A stretch of 59,451 bases of DNA. Origin: Kineosporia rhizophila. Lineage in GTDB: Bacteria > Actinomycetota > Actinomycetes > Actinomycetales > Kineosporiaceae. Of this stretch, positions 8,658 through 16,194 are shown one piece after another. The position numbers and the translations under genes were made by a program. Location of the stretch: assembly GCF_021277265.1 (NCBI RefSeq), contig NZ_JAJSOH010000040.1:1-59451 (forward strand), in the 5' to 3' direction. The notes below the pieces were generated by a model that ran no database searches, was not told where the DNA came from, and was given only the letters and a program-made list of their open reading frames with translations. Positions within the stretch are counted from its first letter, which is position 1. Every line of letters begins with the position of its first letter.

Positions 8658-9308
8658 ATGAACGTCATCACCGACAACCTCGACCTCTTCTTCCAGGGAT
8701 TCCTGAAAACGCTCGGAATCTGCCTGATCTGCATGGTCGGGGCGCTGGTCCTGGGAACCATCGTCGCCGCGTTCCGGGTCTCCCCCGTGGCCCCGCTGCG
8801 CGCGGTCGGCACGTTCTACGTGAACGTGATCCGCAACTGCCCGCTGACCGTGGTGCTGTTCTTCATCGCCTTCGGCCTGCCGGAGATCGGGATCAACCAG
8901 TCGTTCTACGTCTTCGGCTGCGCATCGCTGATCATCTACACCGCGGCGTTCGTCTGCGAGGCCCTGCGTTCGGGCATCAACGCGATCCCGGCCGGCCAGG
9001 CCGAGGCGGCCCGGGCGATCGGGCTGACGTTCAGTCAGAACCTCGGCTCGGTGATCCTGCCGCAGGCGTTCCGCACCGCGATCCCGCCGGTCGGCAGCGT
9101 GATCATCGCGATGTTCAAGAACTCGGCCATCCTGGGCGCTTTCGGGGTCAGCGGTGACCTGCTGGGCAACGCGATCCTGCTGACCAGCTCCCGGGGCGAG
9201 GACCCGACGCCGGTCTACCTGGGCATCGGCTTCTTCTTCCTGCTGATCACGATCCCCGCCGGCCTGCTGCTGGGATACTTCGAGCGCAAGGCGGTGATCC
9301 TGCGGTGA
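8658..9308 (+). CDS. gluC: Glutamate-type ABC transporter permease
   Basis: This inner-membrane permease of the HisM/GlnP type is 216 aa with about five transmembrane helices. It carries the amino-acid permease start FFQGFLKTLGICLICMVGAL and the EAA loop that contacts the ATPase: EALRSGINAIPAGQAEAARAIGL followed by ILPQAFRTAIPP (quoted in parts). The ATG at 8658 follows an ACTGGAGTCACT-type ribosome site. Its stop overlaps the start of gluD by 4 nt (GTGA at 9305-9308), so the two permeases are translationally coupled and most likely form the heterodimeric channel. Confidence 0.94.
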   Translation: MNVITDNLDLFFQGFLKTLGICLICMVGALVLGTIVAAFRVSPVAPLRAVGTFYVNVIRNCPLTVVLFFIAFGLPEIGINQSFYVFGCASLIIYTAAFVCEALRSGINAIPAGQAEAARAIGLTFSQNLGSVILPQAFRTAIPPVGSVIIAMFKNSAILGAFGVSGDLLGNAILLTSSRGEDPTPVYLGIGFFFLLITIPAGLLLGYFERKAVILR

Positions 9309-10213
9309 GCACGTCCAACCTCTCCGTCCTGTACGACGCCCCCGGTCCCCGGGCGAAACGCAACGCCCTGATCGGCAGCGCGGTGGTCGGGCTGGCCCTG
9401 ATCGGTGTGCTGTACCTGGTCTACGCCCGGCTCGACGAGAAGGGGCAGTTCGAGCAGGAGCGCTGGGCACCCCTGGTCGACCCGTCGAACGACGACTTCA
9501 AGGCCGTCTGGGACCTGATCTGGGACGGCCTGAAGAACACCCTGGCCGGGGCCGGCGTGGCGATCGTGCTGTCGCTGGTCATCGGCATCGTCTTCGGCGT
9601 GAGCCGGATCATGCTGGGCCGCCGCTCCCGGCTGCCGGTGGTCACGGTCATCGAGATCCTGCGTGGCCTGCCGGTCATCGTGCTGATGTACATGGCCTAC
9701 CAGCTGCTGCCGGACCTGGGGGTCAACTACGAGCCGCTGCCGGGTTCGGACGCGTTCTGGTGGATGGTGACCGGTCTGGTCGCCTACAACTCGGTGATCT
9801 TCGCCGAGATCCTCCGGGCCGGGGTGAACTCGCTGCCCAAGGGCCAGCGGGAGGCCGGTCTGGTGATCGGCCTGACGCCGTTGCAGACCATGCAGATGAT
9901 CCAGCTGCCGCAGGCGTTCCGGACCATGCTGCCGGCGATCATCAGCCAGATGGTCGTGGTGCTCAAGGACACCTCGCTGATCGCCTTCATCGGGCAGTAC
10001 CCGGAACTGCTCAAGCAGGGCCAGTTCATCTACCTGAACCTGAACAACCCGCTGCAGACCCTGCTGATCGTCGGTGGCATCTTCGTGCTGATCAACTTCG
10101 CACTGTCCCAGCTGGCGGTGTACGTGGAGCGGCGGATGTCCCGGCGCTCGGCGGGCCGGGGGATCAATGCGGTACACATCGACCCGGGAAGTGCTGGTAA
10201 CAGCACGCTCTAG
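9305..10213 (+). CDS. gluD: Glutamate-type ABC transporter permease
   Basis: This is the second permease of the transporter, 302 aa. It has an N-terminal helix (about 22-42), then a segment of about 45 residues before the permease domain proper starts at LIWDGLKNTLAGAGVAIVLS. The EAA loop reads EILRAGVNSLPKGQREAGLV and continues QLPQAFRTMLPAI. It starts with GTG inside the stop of gluC. The C-terminal tail after the last helix is basic (ERRMSRRSAGRG). It is larger than gluC mainly through the N-terminal extension, as in gluD of other actinobacteria. Confidence 0.94.
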   Translation: MSTSNLSVLYDAPGPRAKRNALIGSAVVGLALIGVLYLVYARLDEKGQFEQERWAPLVDPSNDDFKAVWDLIWDGLKNTLAGAGVAIVLSLVIGIVFGVSRIMLGRRSRLPVVTVIEILRGLPVIVLMYMAYQLLPDLGVNYEPLPGSDAFWWMVTGLVAYNSVIFAEILRAGVNSLPKGQREAGLVIGLTPLQTMQMIQLPQAFRTMLPAIISQMVVVLKDTSLIAFIGQYPELLKQGQFIYLNLNNPLQTLLIVGGIFVLINFALSQLAVYVERRMSRRSAGRGINAVHIDPGSAGNSTL

Positions 10214-10240
10214 GACGATCGGGTGATCGCCCGAATGCCG

Positions 10241-10286
10241 AAGGCGCCGTTGCGCGGGAGACTTGTCTCCTCGCACCGGCGCCTTT
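10241..10286 (+). terminator. Terminator after gluABCD
   Basis: A long imperfect inverted repeat (arms about 20 nt, from AAGGCGCCG to CGGCGCCTT) begins 28 bp after the gluD stop and ends in TTTCG. It is the best candidate for the end of the gluABCD transcript, and it separates the operon from the PRC-barrel gene, which has its own strong ribosome site. Confidence 0.75.
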
Positions 10287-10314
10287 CGCATGGGCGCGGC
10301 CCGCAGGAGGAGCC

Positions 10315-10812
10315 ATGACTCTGACCGGTGAACAAGTCCGGAAGTACGTCGGCCGTGCAGTTTTCGACGCCGACCACGAGATGGTCGGTGAGGTCGACGC
10401 GGTCTACTTCAGCGACGACACCGGCGAACCGGCCTGGGTGTCGTTCCACACCGATTTCTTCGCAGAACGGGACGCTTTCGTCCCGGTCACGCAGATCGTG
10501 CCCACCGGCGAGGGGGTCTCGATCCCGCTCCCCCGTGACGTGATCCGCTCCATGCCGCGGATCAAACCCCGCGACGGCGCGCTGTCCAGCGCCCAGGTGG
10601 CCCGGCTGCACGAGTTTTTTGGGACGTTCTCGGGCCAGCATTTCGCCTCGGCTCACGAGGGTGCCCCGAAGTTCGCCGACATCAGTCACATCCCGGACCC
10701 GCGCCAGTCGTTCAAGGGCCGTGCGCACGAGACCGCCTTCGGTACCGGGATCGCGGGCCCGAACGAGCCGCACGACGTGACGTTGCAGGGCACGGGTAAC
10801 TCGGCTCCGTAG
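10315..10812 (+). CDS. PRC-barrel domain protein (first of a related pair)
   Basis: This 165-aa soluble protein has a PRC-barrel-like N-terminal part: QVRKYVGRAVFDADHEMVGE, then VDAVYFSDDTGEPAWVSF and IPLPRDVIRSMPRIKP. PRC barrels are small beta-barrel adaptor domains. The stretch LSSAQVARLHEFFGTF follows. The C-terminal tail, ending GPNEPHDVTLQGTGNSAP, is nearly repeated in the next gene. The start ATG at 10315 follows GCAGGAGGAGCC. I cannot assign a pathway. In actinobacteria, single PRC-barrel proteins of this kind are often annotated as stress-related, and that is the most I would say. Confidence 0.8.
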   Translation: MTLTGEQVRKYVGRAVFDADHEMVGEVDAVYFSDDTGEPAWVSFHTDFFAERDAFVPVTQIVPTGEGVSIPLPRDVIRSMPRIKPRDGALSSAQVARLHEFFGTFSGQHFASAHEGAPKFADISHIPDPRQSFKGRAHETAFGTGIAGPNEPHDVTLQGTGNSAP

Positions 10813-10838
10813 GGGGCTGGGTTTCCAATTCAGGACGG

Positions 10839-10869
10839 TCGGCGCGCCGCTGTTTCTCGGGCGCGCCGA
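10839..10869 (+). terminator. Hairpin between the two PRC-barrel genes
   Basis: A perfect 10-bp stem, TCGGCGCGCC at 10839-10848 pairing with GGCGCGCCGA at 10860-10869, with an 11-nt loop, begins 27 bp after the first PRC gene. It lacks a T-run. It suggests that the two paralogues are separate transcription units. Confidence 0.6.
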
Positions 10870-11004
10870 TGCGCGTGGAGCCCCTGGGTGTGCGCGTGGT
10901 CGGGGCGTGTGGGGCTCTCGAATGGTGGGCGCGGGCGATCGCGTGAGACTTGCCTTCTCGGAACGGCGCAGGGCGCAGGTCTGCGCCAGGCAGAGGAGGA
11001 GAAG

Positions 11005-11634
11005 GTGGATCTGAAGCCCCACGAAGCGCGTGACCTGGTCGGACGTACGCTGCACGACTCCGGCGGCGAAAGTCTGGGCGAGGTCAGCGGCGTCTATTTC
11101 AACGATGCCGACCGGAGCCTGGAATGGGTCTCCATCGCCGTGCCGGCTTCGCTGGTCGGAGCCGATGCCCAGCAGGAGGAGCGGGACACGAGCGACGCGA
11201 TCGCCTCGGACGGCAGGACCGACGTGACGGACATGAGCGACGAGCGGGTCACGTCCGACACCTTAGGTGCATCCAGGACCGGAGCCGAGCTGCGGTTCGT
11301 GCCCGCTGGGGCGCTCAGGACGGCGGAGGACCGGCTGTCGCTGATTTTCTCCCGGGACGTGCTGCTGAACCAGCCGCACATCGAGCCCCAGGACGGCACT
11401 TTGTCGAACGCCCAGGTGGCCCGGCTGCACGAGTTCTTCCACACCTTCGACGGGCAGAGCCGGATCACCACCGCGAGCGAGGGCGAGCCGCCTACAGCCG
11501 CCGTCGGCGAAGGTGGGGAGAGTACGGCCCCGTTCACCGGGCGGCACCACGAGCCCGCCTTCGGCACTGGCTCGTCGGGGCCCGGGGAGCCGCACGACGT
11601 CACGCTGCAGGGAACGGGAAATCCTGCTCCCTGA
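11005..11634 (+). CDS. PRC-barrel domain protein (second of a related pair)
   Basis: This 209-aa paralogue of the preceding gene has HEARDLVGRTLHDSGGESLG and SGVYFNDADRSLEWVSI, then an acidic insertion of about 50 residues (rich in Asp/Glu/Thr/Ser) that the first copy lacks. The second half of the barrel follows (LIFSRDVLLNQPHIEPQDG), then LSNAQVARLHEFFHTFDGQ and the same C-terminal tail, PHDVTLQGTGNPAP. The frame is open from 10888, but the GTG at 11005 has GAGGAGGAG at the right distance and gives the start matching the paralogue. Function is unknown. The pair is most easily explained by tandem duplication. Confidence 0.78.
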   Translation: MDLKPHEARDLVGRTLHDSGGESLGEVSGVYFNDADRSLEWVSIAVPASLVGADAQQEERDTSDAIASDGRTDVTDMSDERVTSDTLGASRTGAELRFVPAGALRTAEDRLSLIFSRDVLLNQPHIEPQDGTLSNAQVARLHEFFHTFDGQSRITTASEGEPPTAAVGEGGESTAPFTGRHHEPAFGTGSSGPGEPHDVTLQGTGNPAP

Positions 11635-11646
11635 TGCATCGCTCCG

Positions 11647-11678
11647 GTTCGTGACTGGGCTTCGGCCTGGTCACGAAC
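11647..11678. terminator. Bidirectional terminator between PRC gene and recX
   Basis: GTTCGTGAC at 11647-11655 pairs with GTCACGAAC at 11670-11678, with further pairing toward a CTTCGG-type loop. It lies between the convergent PRC-barrel and recX stops, so it may serve both. Confidence 0.75.
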
Positions 11679-11697
11679 AGGTTGGCTTTGTCGGCGG

Positions 11698-13173
11698 CTA
11701 GTCGAAGTCGGGGTGACCGAACATGCCTTCCGCGTCCAGTTCGGCCAGCTCTTCTCGGATCGCCTGGTAGGCGATGCCCGAGCTGTAGCCCTTACGGGCC
11801 AGCATCCCGGCCAGCCGTCGCAGTCGGCGTTCCGGATCGTCCTTGGTCATGCTGCCCGCCTTCTTGCGCACCAGCTGCCGGGCCGTTGCCAGCTCATCTT
11901 CGGAGCTGAGCGAATCCAGGGCCTCGCGGGCCGTTTCGTCGGCCACCCCCTTCTGCCGCAGCTCGTAGGCCAAGGCCCGCTTGGCCAGACCCTTTCCGGT
12001 GTGCCGGTTCTCGACGTACTGCCGGGAGAAGGCGGCGTCGTCGACCAGGTCGACCTCTTCGAACCGGTCGAGCACGGCAGCCGCCACGTCGTCCGGAATC
12101 TCTTTCTCGGCAAGCACTTTGGCCAGCTGGGCGCGGGTGCGGTCGCCGGCCGAGAGCTGCTTGAGCAGGATTTCGCGGGCTTCGAGCTCGGGGGCGACAG
12201 GCGGGCGGCGGCGTGCTGGGGAGGCTTCGGCACTGTCCGAGCCTTCATTGCCCAGCCTCTGGCCACCCGGGCCCTCGTTACCCGTGTATTCGTTGCTGGC
12301 GTATCCGTTGCCGGTGTTGCGGCGGCCCAACTGGCTACCGCCGGTGGCCTGGCGCTTTCGGCTGAGACCATTGCGTCGGCCTCCCCCACTTCGGCCTCGG
12401 GGCGAGTCGTTCTCGGGCGGTTCGCCGAAGAAGTTCTCTTGGCCGGGGCCGCCTGGGGTTTCGTCATCGCGGCGGGGGCGGCGGTCGAGCTTGCTGGTAC
12501 GCCGAGGCTCACGCGCTCGCGGCTGCTGCCCCCGGGTGGAAGTCGGCTCCGCAGCGGGATCAGCACCCCAGCCCGGCAGGGTCCAGGCGGGCTGGGCCAG
12601 CTCGTCGGACGGAGCGCCCTGCGGCGTGCATTCGGCATCGAGCTCGAGCGGCTCGCAGGCGGGAGCGCTTCGGCCCGAGCGGGCGGACCGGCCGGCCTGG
12701 TCAGCGTCAGCAGCCTGGTTGCCGCGGGCAGACTGGTCATCTGGGCCGGGTTGGCCGGCCCGCTGCCACTCGGCCTCTTTCTGGGCGATCATGTCGCGCA
12801 GGTCGTGCGGATTCAGCTTGGAGCCGTCGAGGCTGACCACGGTGCTCTGGGCGGTGCCTTGATCGGGCCGGCGCGAGTCCCGGCCCCTGCCGCCGAAGCG
12901 GCCAGAACCTCGGCCGCTGGAGCCCTGGCCACCAGAGCCCCTGCCGCCCGAACCCTCGTTCTCGGCGCCTTGCTTGTTGGTGTCCTCGCCCTTGGAGCCC
13001 TCGTTCGCAGCGCCCTCTTTCTCGGAGCCGCGGCGAGAACCGGATCCGGACGCGGACCGCCCGGCGTCCGGTCGCGCACCACCGGCGCGGCCGGAGAACA
13101 GGTTGTGGACAGTCGCCAGTCCCGGGGTGCCCCCCTCCAGGACACCCCGGGACCGTCGCTGGTCGTCGGTCAT
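11698..13173 (-). CDS. recX: RecX regulatory protein with long disordered N-terminus
   Basis: RecX binds and modulates RecA filaments. Here the conserved domain is only residues about 328-491: EILLKQLSAGDRTRAQLAKV, EIPDDVAAAVLDRF, VDLVDDAAFSRQYVENR and a third helical repeat RRLRRLAGMLARKGYSSG. The preceding 327 residues are low-complexity, rich in Gly, Ser, Arg, Glu and Asn (for example GSGGRGSGGQGSSGRGSG and NEYTGNEGPGGQ), and look disordered. RecX proteins are usually 150-270 aa, so at 491 aa this one is unusually long. The ATG at 13173 is used; the low-complexity part stays in frame from there to the domain. The gene lies 93 bp downstream of recA, and the two probably share a transcript. 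Confidence 0.9.
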   Translation of the reverse strand: MTDDQRRSRGVLEGGTPGLATVHNLFSGRAGGARPDAGRSASGSGSRRGSEKEGAANEGSKGEDTNKQGAENEGSGGRGSGGQGSSGRGSGRFGGRGRDSRRPDQGTAQSTVVSLDGSKLNPHDLRDMIAQKEAEWQRAGQPGPDDQSARGNQAADADQAGRSARSGRSAPACEPLELDAECTPQGAPSDELAQPAWTLPGWGADPAAEPTSTRGQQPRAREPRRTSKLDRRPRRDDETPGGPGQENFFGEPPENDSPRGRSGGGRRNGLSRKRQATGGSQLGRRNTGNGYASNEYTGNEGPGGQRLGNEGSDSAEASPARRRPPVAPELEAREILLKQLSAGDRTRAQLAKVLAEKEIPDDVAAAVLDRFEEVDLVDDAAFSRQYVENRHTGKGLAKRALAYELRQKGVADETAREALDSLSSEDELATARQLVRKKAGSMTKDDPERRLRRLAGMLARKGYSSGIAYQAIREELAELDAEGMFGHPDFD

Positions 13174-13266
13174 TCGTGCTTCACCTTTCCCAGTGGTGCG
13201 CCCGCCCGCGGCTCAGACCGGTACCGGAGGAGGTCGGCCGGGACCGTGGGCGGGACGCCGCCGGGA

Positions 13267-14301
13267 TCAGAAGCTGACCGCGACCTCAGCGGGGGCGTTG
13301 ACCTGCGCGCCCACACCAAGCTTCTCCTTGATCTTCTTCTCCAGCTCGTTGGCCAGGTCGGGGTTGTCACGCAGGAAGTTGCGCGCGTTCTCCTTACCCT
13401 GGCCGAGCTGGTCACCCTCGTACGTGTACCAGGCACCGGACTTGCGGATGAACGAGTGCTCGACACCCATGTCGATCAGGCCACCCTCACGTGAGATGCC
13501 CAGGCCGTAGATGATGTCGAACTCGGCCTGCTTGAACGGCGGGCTCATCTTGTTCTTGACGACCTTGACCCGGGTGCGGTTACCGACCGCGTCGGTGCCG
13601 TCCTTCAGGGTCTCGATGCGGCGGACGTCGAGCCGGACCGAGGCGTAGAACTTCAGCGCCTTACCACCGGTGGTGGTCTCGGGGGACCCGAACATCACGC
13701 CGATCTTCTCGCGCAGCTGGTTGATGAAGATCGCGGTGGTGCCGGAGTTGTTCAGCGCACCGGTGATCTTGCGCAGCGCCTGCGACATCAGGCGGGCCTG
13801 GAGGCCGACGTGGCTGTCGCCCATCTCGCCCTCGATCTCGGCCTTCGGCACCAGGGCGGCCACCGAGTCGATGACGATGATGTCGAGCGCGCCGGAGCGG
13901 ACCAGCATGTCCGCGATCTCGAGCGCCTGCTCACCGGTGTCGGGCTGGGAGACCAGCAGGGCGTCGGTGTCGACCCCGAGCTTCTTGGCGTACTCCGGGT
14001 CGAGCGCGTGCTCGGCGTCGATGAAGGCGGCGATACCGCCGGCCCGCTGAGCGCTGGCCACGGCGTGCAGCGCCACGGTGGTCTTACCCGACGATTCCGG
14101 GCCGTAGATCTCGACGACGCGGCCTCGCGGCAGACCGCCGATGCCGAGCGCGACGTCGAGCGCGATGGAGCCGGTCGGGATGATCTCGATCGGCGGGCGG
14201 GTGTCGTCTCCCAGCCGCATGACCGAGCCCTTGCCGAACTGCCGGTCGATCTGGGCAAGAGCGGCGTCGAGAGCCTTTTCACGGTCCGCAGGAGCGGGCA
14301 T
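13267..14301 (-). CDS. recA: Recombinase RecA
   Basis: RecA is the ATP-dependent strand-exchange protein that also triggers LexA self-cleavage. The 344-aa protein has the usual length and all motifs: KALDAALAQIDRQFGKGSVM at the N-terminus, Walker A GPESSGKTT, Walker B DIIVIDSVAAL, the L1 region VGLQARLMSQALRKITG, and L2 with FINQLREKIGVMFGSPETTT. No intein is present. The ATG at 14301 follows GAGGTGA at 5-bp spacing. Upstream are two DNA-damage promoter elements, described separately. recX follows on the same strand. Confidence 0.99.
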   Translation of the reverse strand: MPAPADREKALDAALAQIDRQFGKGSVMRLGDDTRPPIEIIPTGSIALDVALGIGGLPRGRVVEIYGPESSGKTTVALHAVASAQRAGGIAAFIDAEHALDPEYAKKLGVDTDALLVSQPDTGEQALEIADMLVRSGALDIIVIDSVAALVPKAEIEGEMGDSHVGLQARLMSQALRKITGALNNSGTTAIFINQLREKIGVMFGSPETTTGGKALKFYASVRLDVRRIETLKDGTDAVGNRTRVKVVKNKMSPPFKQAEFDIIYGLGISREGGLIDMGVEHSFIRKSGAWYTYEGDQLGQGKENARNFLRDNPDLANELEKKIKEKLGVGAQVNAPAEVAVSF

Positions 14302-14367
14302 GTGTGTTCACCTCACAGTCGGCCGGCTTCGCGGGATCGCGGACGCCGGATTCTTCCGTCGGTACAG

Positions 14368-14390
14368 ACGCTAGACGCGACCACCGACAA
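14368..14390 (-). promoter_or_regulatory. RecA-NDp (PafBC-type) promoter of recA
   Basis: On the minus strand TTGTCGGTG (14390-14382), an 8-nt spacer and TAGCGT (14373-14368) match the actinobacterial RecA-NDp motif TTGTCRGTG-N8-TANNNT exactly. In mycobacteria this promoter type is activated by PafBC independently of LexA. The predicted start of transcription is near 14361, giving a leader of about 60 nt to the recA ATG. Confidence 0.85.
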
Positions 14391-14485
14391 ACTTGGCCGA
14401 GTAACTTCGCCCTGTGGACAACCGGGCACTCGTGGGTACCGGTGAGAGCGCGATCGTCGTTGACCTCGAGCACCGGAACACCGGG

Positions 14486-14509
14486 ACTCTATCCGAACAG
14501 GTGTTCGGA
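14486..14509 (-). promoter_or_regulatory. LexA (SOS) box with adjacent -10 of distal recA promoter
   Basis: TCCGAAC-AGGT-GTTCGGA at 14492-14509 is a perfect palindrome matching the actinobacterial/Gram-positive SOS box (CGAAC-N4-GTTCG). On the minus strand it is followed directly by TAGAGT (14491-14486), a good -10, so LexA binding would cover the promoter core. It lies about 190 bp upstream of recA. A distal LexA-controlled promoter plus a proximal RecA-NDp promoter is the known arrangement at mycobacterial recA. Confidence 0.88.
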
Positions 14510-14867
14510 CGAGCAAGCGACACGCCCGGCCCGAGCGCCTCGCGCACCCGTCCGCAGCATCAGCGAATCGCGCTCTGACCAGCAGTGCGACACCTGTAGG
14601 ACCAGAGTGCGCATCTGCATTTTGCAAGCCCTGCAAAAGCGTTGGCCGCGAATCCCAGCCCGTCATTTTGTAACGCTGCGCAATCACTGTTGAACACGCA
14701 ATGTGATGACGCACCGCGCCCGGCAGAGCCCCGAACGTCACGCCACAATCGCCCCGTAGCCCCCTGCTGACACAGCATCATCACTGGCCAGGCGCGAGTG
14801 ACGATTTCTGGAACAGGCTGTGACACGTGGCCCGAAGGGGTGGAAATGAGGATTACTTAGAGGCACA
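14510..14867. other. Intergenic region between recA promoter and ankyrin gene
   Basis: These 358 bp have no convincing gene. The region holds the inverted repeat TTTTGCA-N5-TGCAAAA at 14620-14638 and is locally AT-rich, which fits a divergent promoter region for the ankyrin gene to the right. The minus-strand frames crossing it (for example 14560-14826) lack ribosome sites and motifs. Confidence 0.5.
14620..14638. promoter_or_regulatory. Inverted repeat, candidate operator
   Basis: TTTTGCA and TGCAAAA are perfect 7-bp arms separated by 5 bp, and pairing continues outward to a flanking GC after one bulged base. It stands out in an otherwise GC-rich sequence about 230 bp upstream of the ankyrin gene. 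It could be a repressor or nucleoid-protein site. No regulator can be named. Confidence 0.3.
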
Positions 14868-15308
14868 ATGCCGGACATGATCGATGCACTCCGCGAAACC
14901 GACGAGTTCGGGCGTTCCCCGCTGCACTACGCCGCGGCCGACGGCGATGCCGCCGAGGTAGCGCGTCTCCTGGCCGAGGGCGCCGACCCGGGCCAGCCCG
15001 ACGCCGTGCGCTTCACGCCGCTGCACTTCGCCGCCCAGGAGCAGCACCCCCAGGTGATCGGCATGCTGATCGCGGCCGGGGCCGCCACCACCGCCACCGA
15101 CCGCTGGGGCAACACCCCGCTGTGGCGCGCGATCTTCACCGCGCACGGTCAGCGGGCGGCGGCCGACGAGCTGCTGGCCCACGGTGCCGACCCGGACGCC
15201 GCCAACTCCACCGGGATCAGCCCGCGCCGCCTGGCTCAGCGGATGGGCCTGGGTGACCTGCTGGGCCCGTCCACCCAGCCGATCCAGCTCCCCCGCCAGC
15301 GGGACTGA
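14868..15308 (+). CDS. Ankyrin-repeat protein
   Basis: This 146-aa soluble protein is built of about four ankyrin repeats: FGRSPLHYAAADGDAAEVAR, then VRFTPLHFAAQEQHPQVIGM, then WGNTPLWRAIF and a degenerate last repeat (TGISPRRLAQRMGLGD). Ankyrin repeats form a protein-binding surface, and the partner is unknown. The ATG at 14868 has a GAGG ribosome site 6 bp upstream; a second ATG at 14877 is possible. There is no signal peptide. It stands alone and is convergent with the ABC exporter operon that follows. Confidence 0.85.
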   Translation: MPDMIDALRETDEFGRSPLHYAAADGDAAEVARLLAEGADPGQPDAVRFTPLHFAAQEQHPQVIGMLIAAGAATTATDRWGNTPLWRAIFTAHGQRAAADELLAHGADPDAANSTGISPRRLAQRMGLGDLLGPSTQPIQLPRQRD

Positions 15309-15360
15309 CATCGGCGCCCACGGGCGTCCATTGTTTGGGGGCTTCCGGATTCCGGGGGCT

Positions 15361-16194
15361 TCAGGACAGCAGCAACCGCTCCAGCCGGCGCCCGGCCAGC
15401 CACAGCCCGGCCAGGCCCAGCACCAGCAGGTAGATCACGTGCCCGAGCACGCTCGCGTCCATGGTGCCGAGCATCAGGGCCCGCTCCAGCTCGACCCCGT
15501 GGTACAGCGGGGTGAGCTGCACGATCACGCCGAACCCGCTGGGGTAGGTGGAGAGCGGGTAGAACGTGGTGGAGAGCAGGAGCAGGGGCAGGGCCACCAG
15601 GTTGACCAGGTCGAAGTCCTGCCATGAGCGCATGAACGTGGTGGCCGCCATGCCCGCCCCGGCGAACGCCAGCCCGATCAGCGTGGCCGCCGGCACGGCC
15701 AGCACCGCCCACCCCGACTTCACATACCCCGCGACGACCAGGACCAGCAGGAACGCCGTCGCGTAACCGGCCCCACGCAGCAGGGCCCAGCAGATCTCTC
15801 CCGCCGCCACCGCCCGGGGTCCCAGTGGTGTGGCCAGCATGCCGTCGTAGACCCGCGTGTATTTCAGCTTGCCGAACACGTTGTACGTGGAGTCGGCCAC
15901 CGCCCCGTTCATGGCCGAGGCCGCCAGCAGCGCCGGGCCGACGAACTCCTGATAGCTGAACGACTCTCCGCCGTACTGCACGCTGCCGACCAGTGCTCCG
16001 ATGCCGATGCCCAGCGAGAGCAGGTAGAAGAGCGGCTCGAAGAAGCCGGAAATCATCACGAACAGCGAGCGCCGGGCGCCGCGGGCGTTGCGTTCGACCA
16101 CGGCCGGGGCTCCGCGGAAGTGGGCCAGCCAGCCGACCAGTCGGTGCAGGACAGTCGGAGCGGTCGGGGCGCCCTCGTGCTCCAGGGTGCTCAC
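15361..16194 (-). CDS. ABC-2 type transporter permease (second)
   Basis: This 277-aa membrane protein has six predicted helices and the ABC-2 fold. The N-terminus is cytoplasmic, the segment FFEPLFYLLSLGIGIGALVG begins the first helices and LLLSTTFYPLSTYPSG is the typical conserved turn before the last helices. It starts with a GTG that overlaps the stop of the preceding permease gene by 4 nt. It forms a two-permease exporter with that gene and the ATPase further upstream. The ORF is open far upstream, but that part is in the wrong frame of the neighbouring gene. The substrate is unknown; daunorubicin- or lipid-type exporters share this plan. Confidence 0.88.
   Translation of the reverse strand: MSTLEHEGAPTAPTVLHRLVGWLAHFRGAPAVVERNARGARRSLFVMISGFFEPLFYLLSLGIGIGALVGSVQYGGESFSYQEFVGPALLAASAMNGAVADSTYNVFGKLKYTRVYDGMLATPLGPRAVAAGEICWALLRGAGYATAFLLVLVVAGYVKSGWAVLAVPAATLIGLAFAGAGMAATTFMRSWQDFDLVNLVALPLLLLSTTFYPLSTYPSGFGVIVQLTPLYHGVELERALMLGTMDASVLGHVIYLLVLGLAGLWLAGRRLERLLLS

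Noticed and set aside
11713..13494. 593-codon plus-strand frame opposite recX
   Set aside because: It is a shadow of the low-complexity recX reading frame; it has no ribosome site and no domain, and recX-recA order supports the minus strand.
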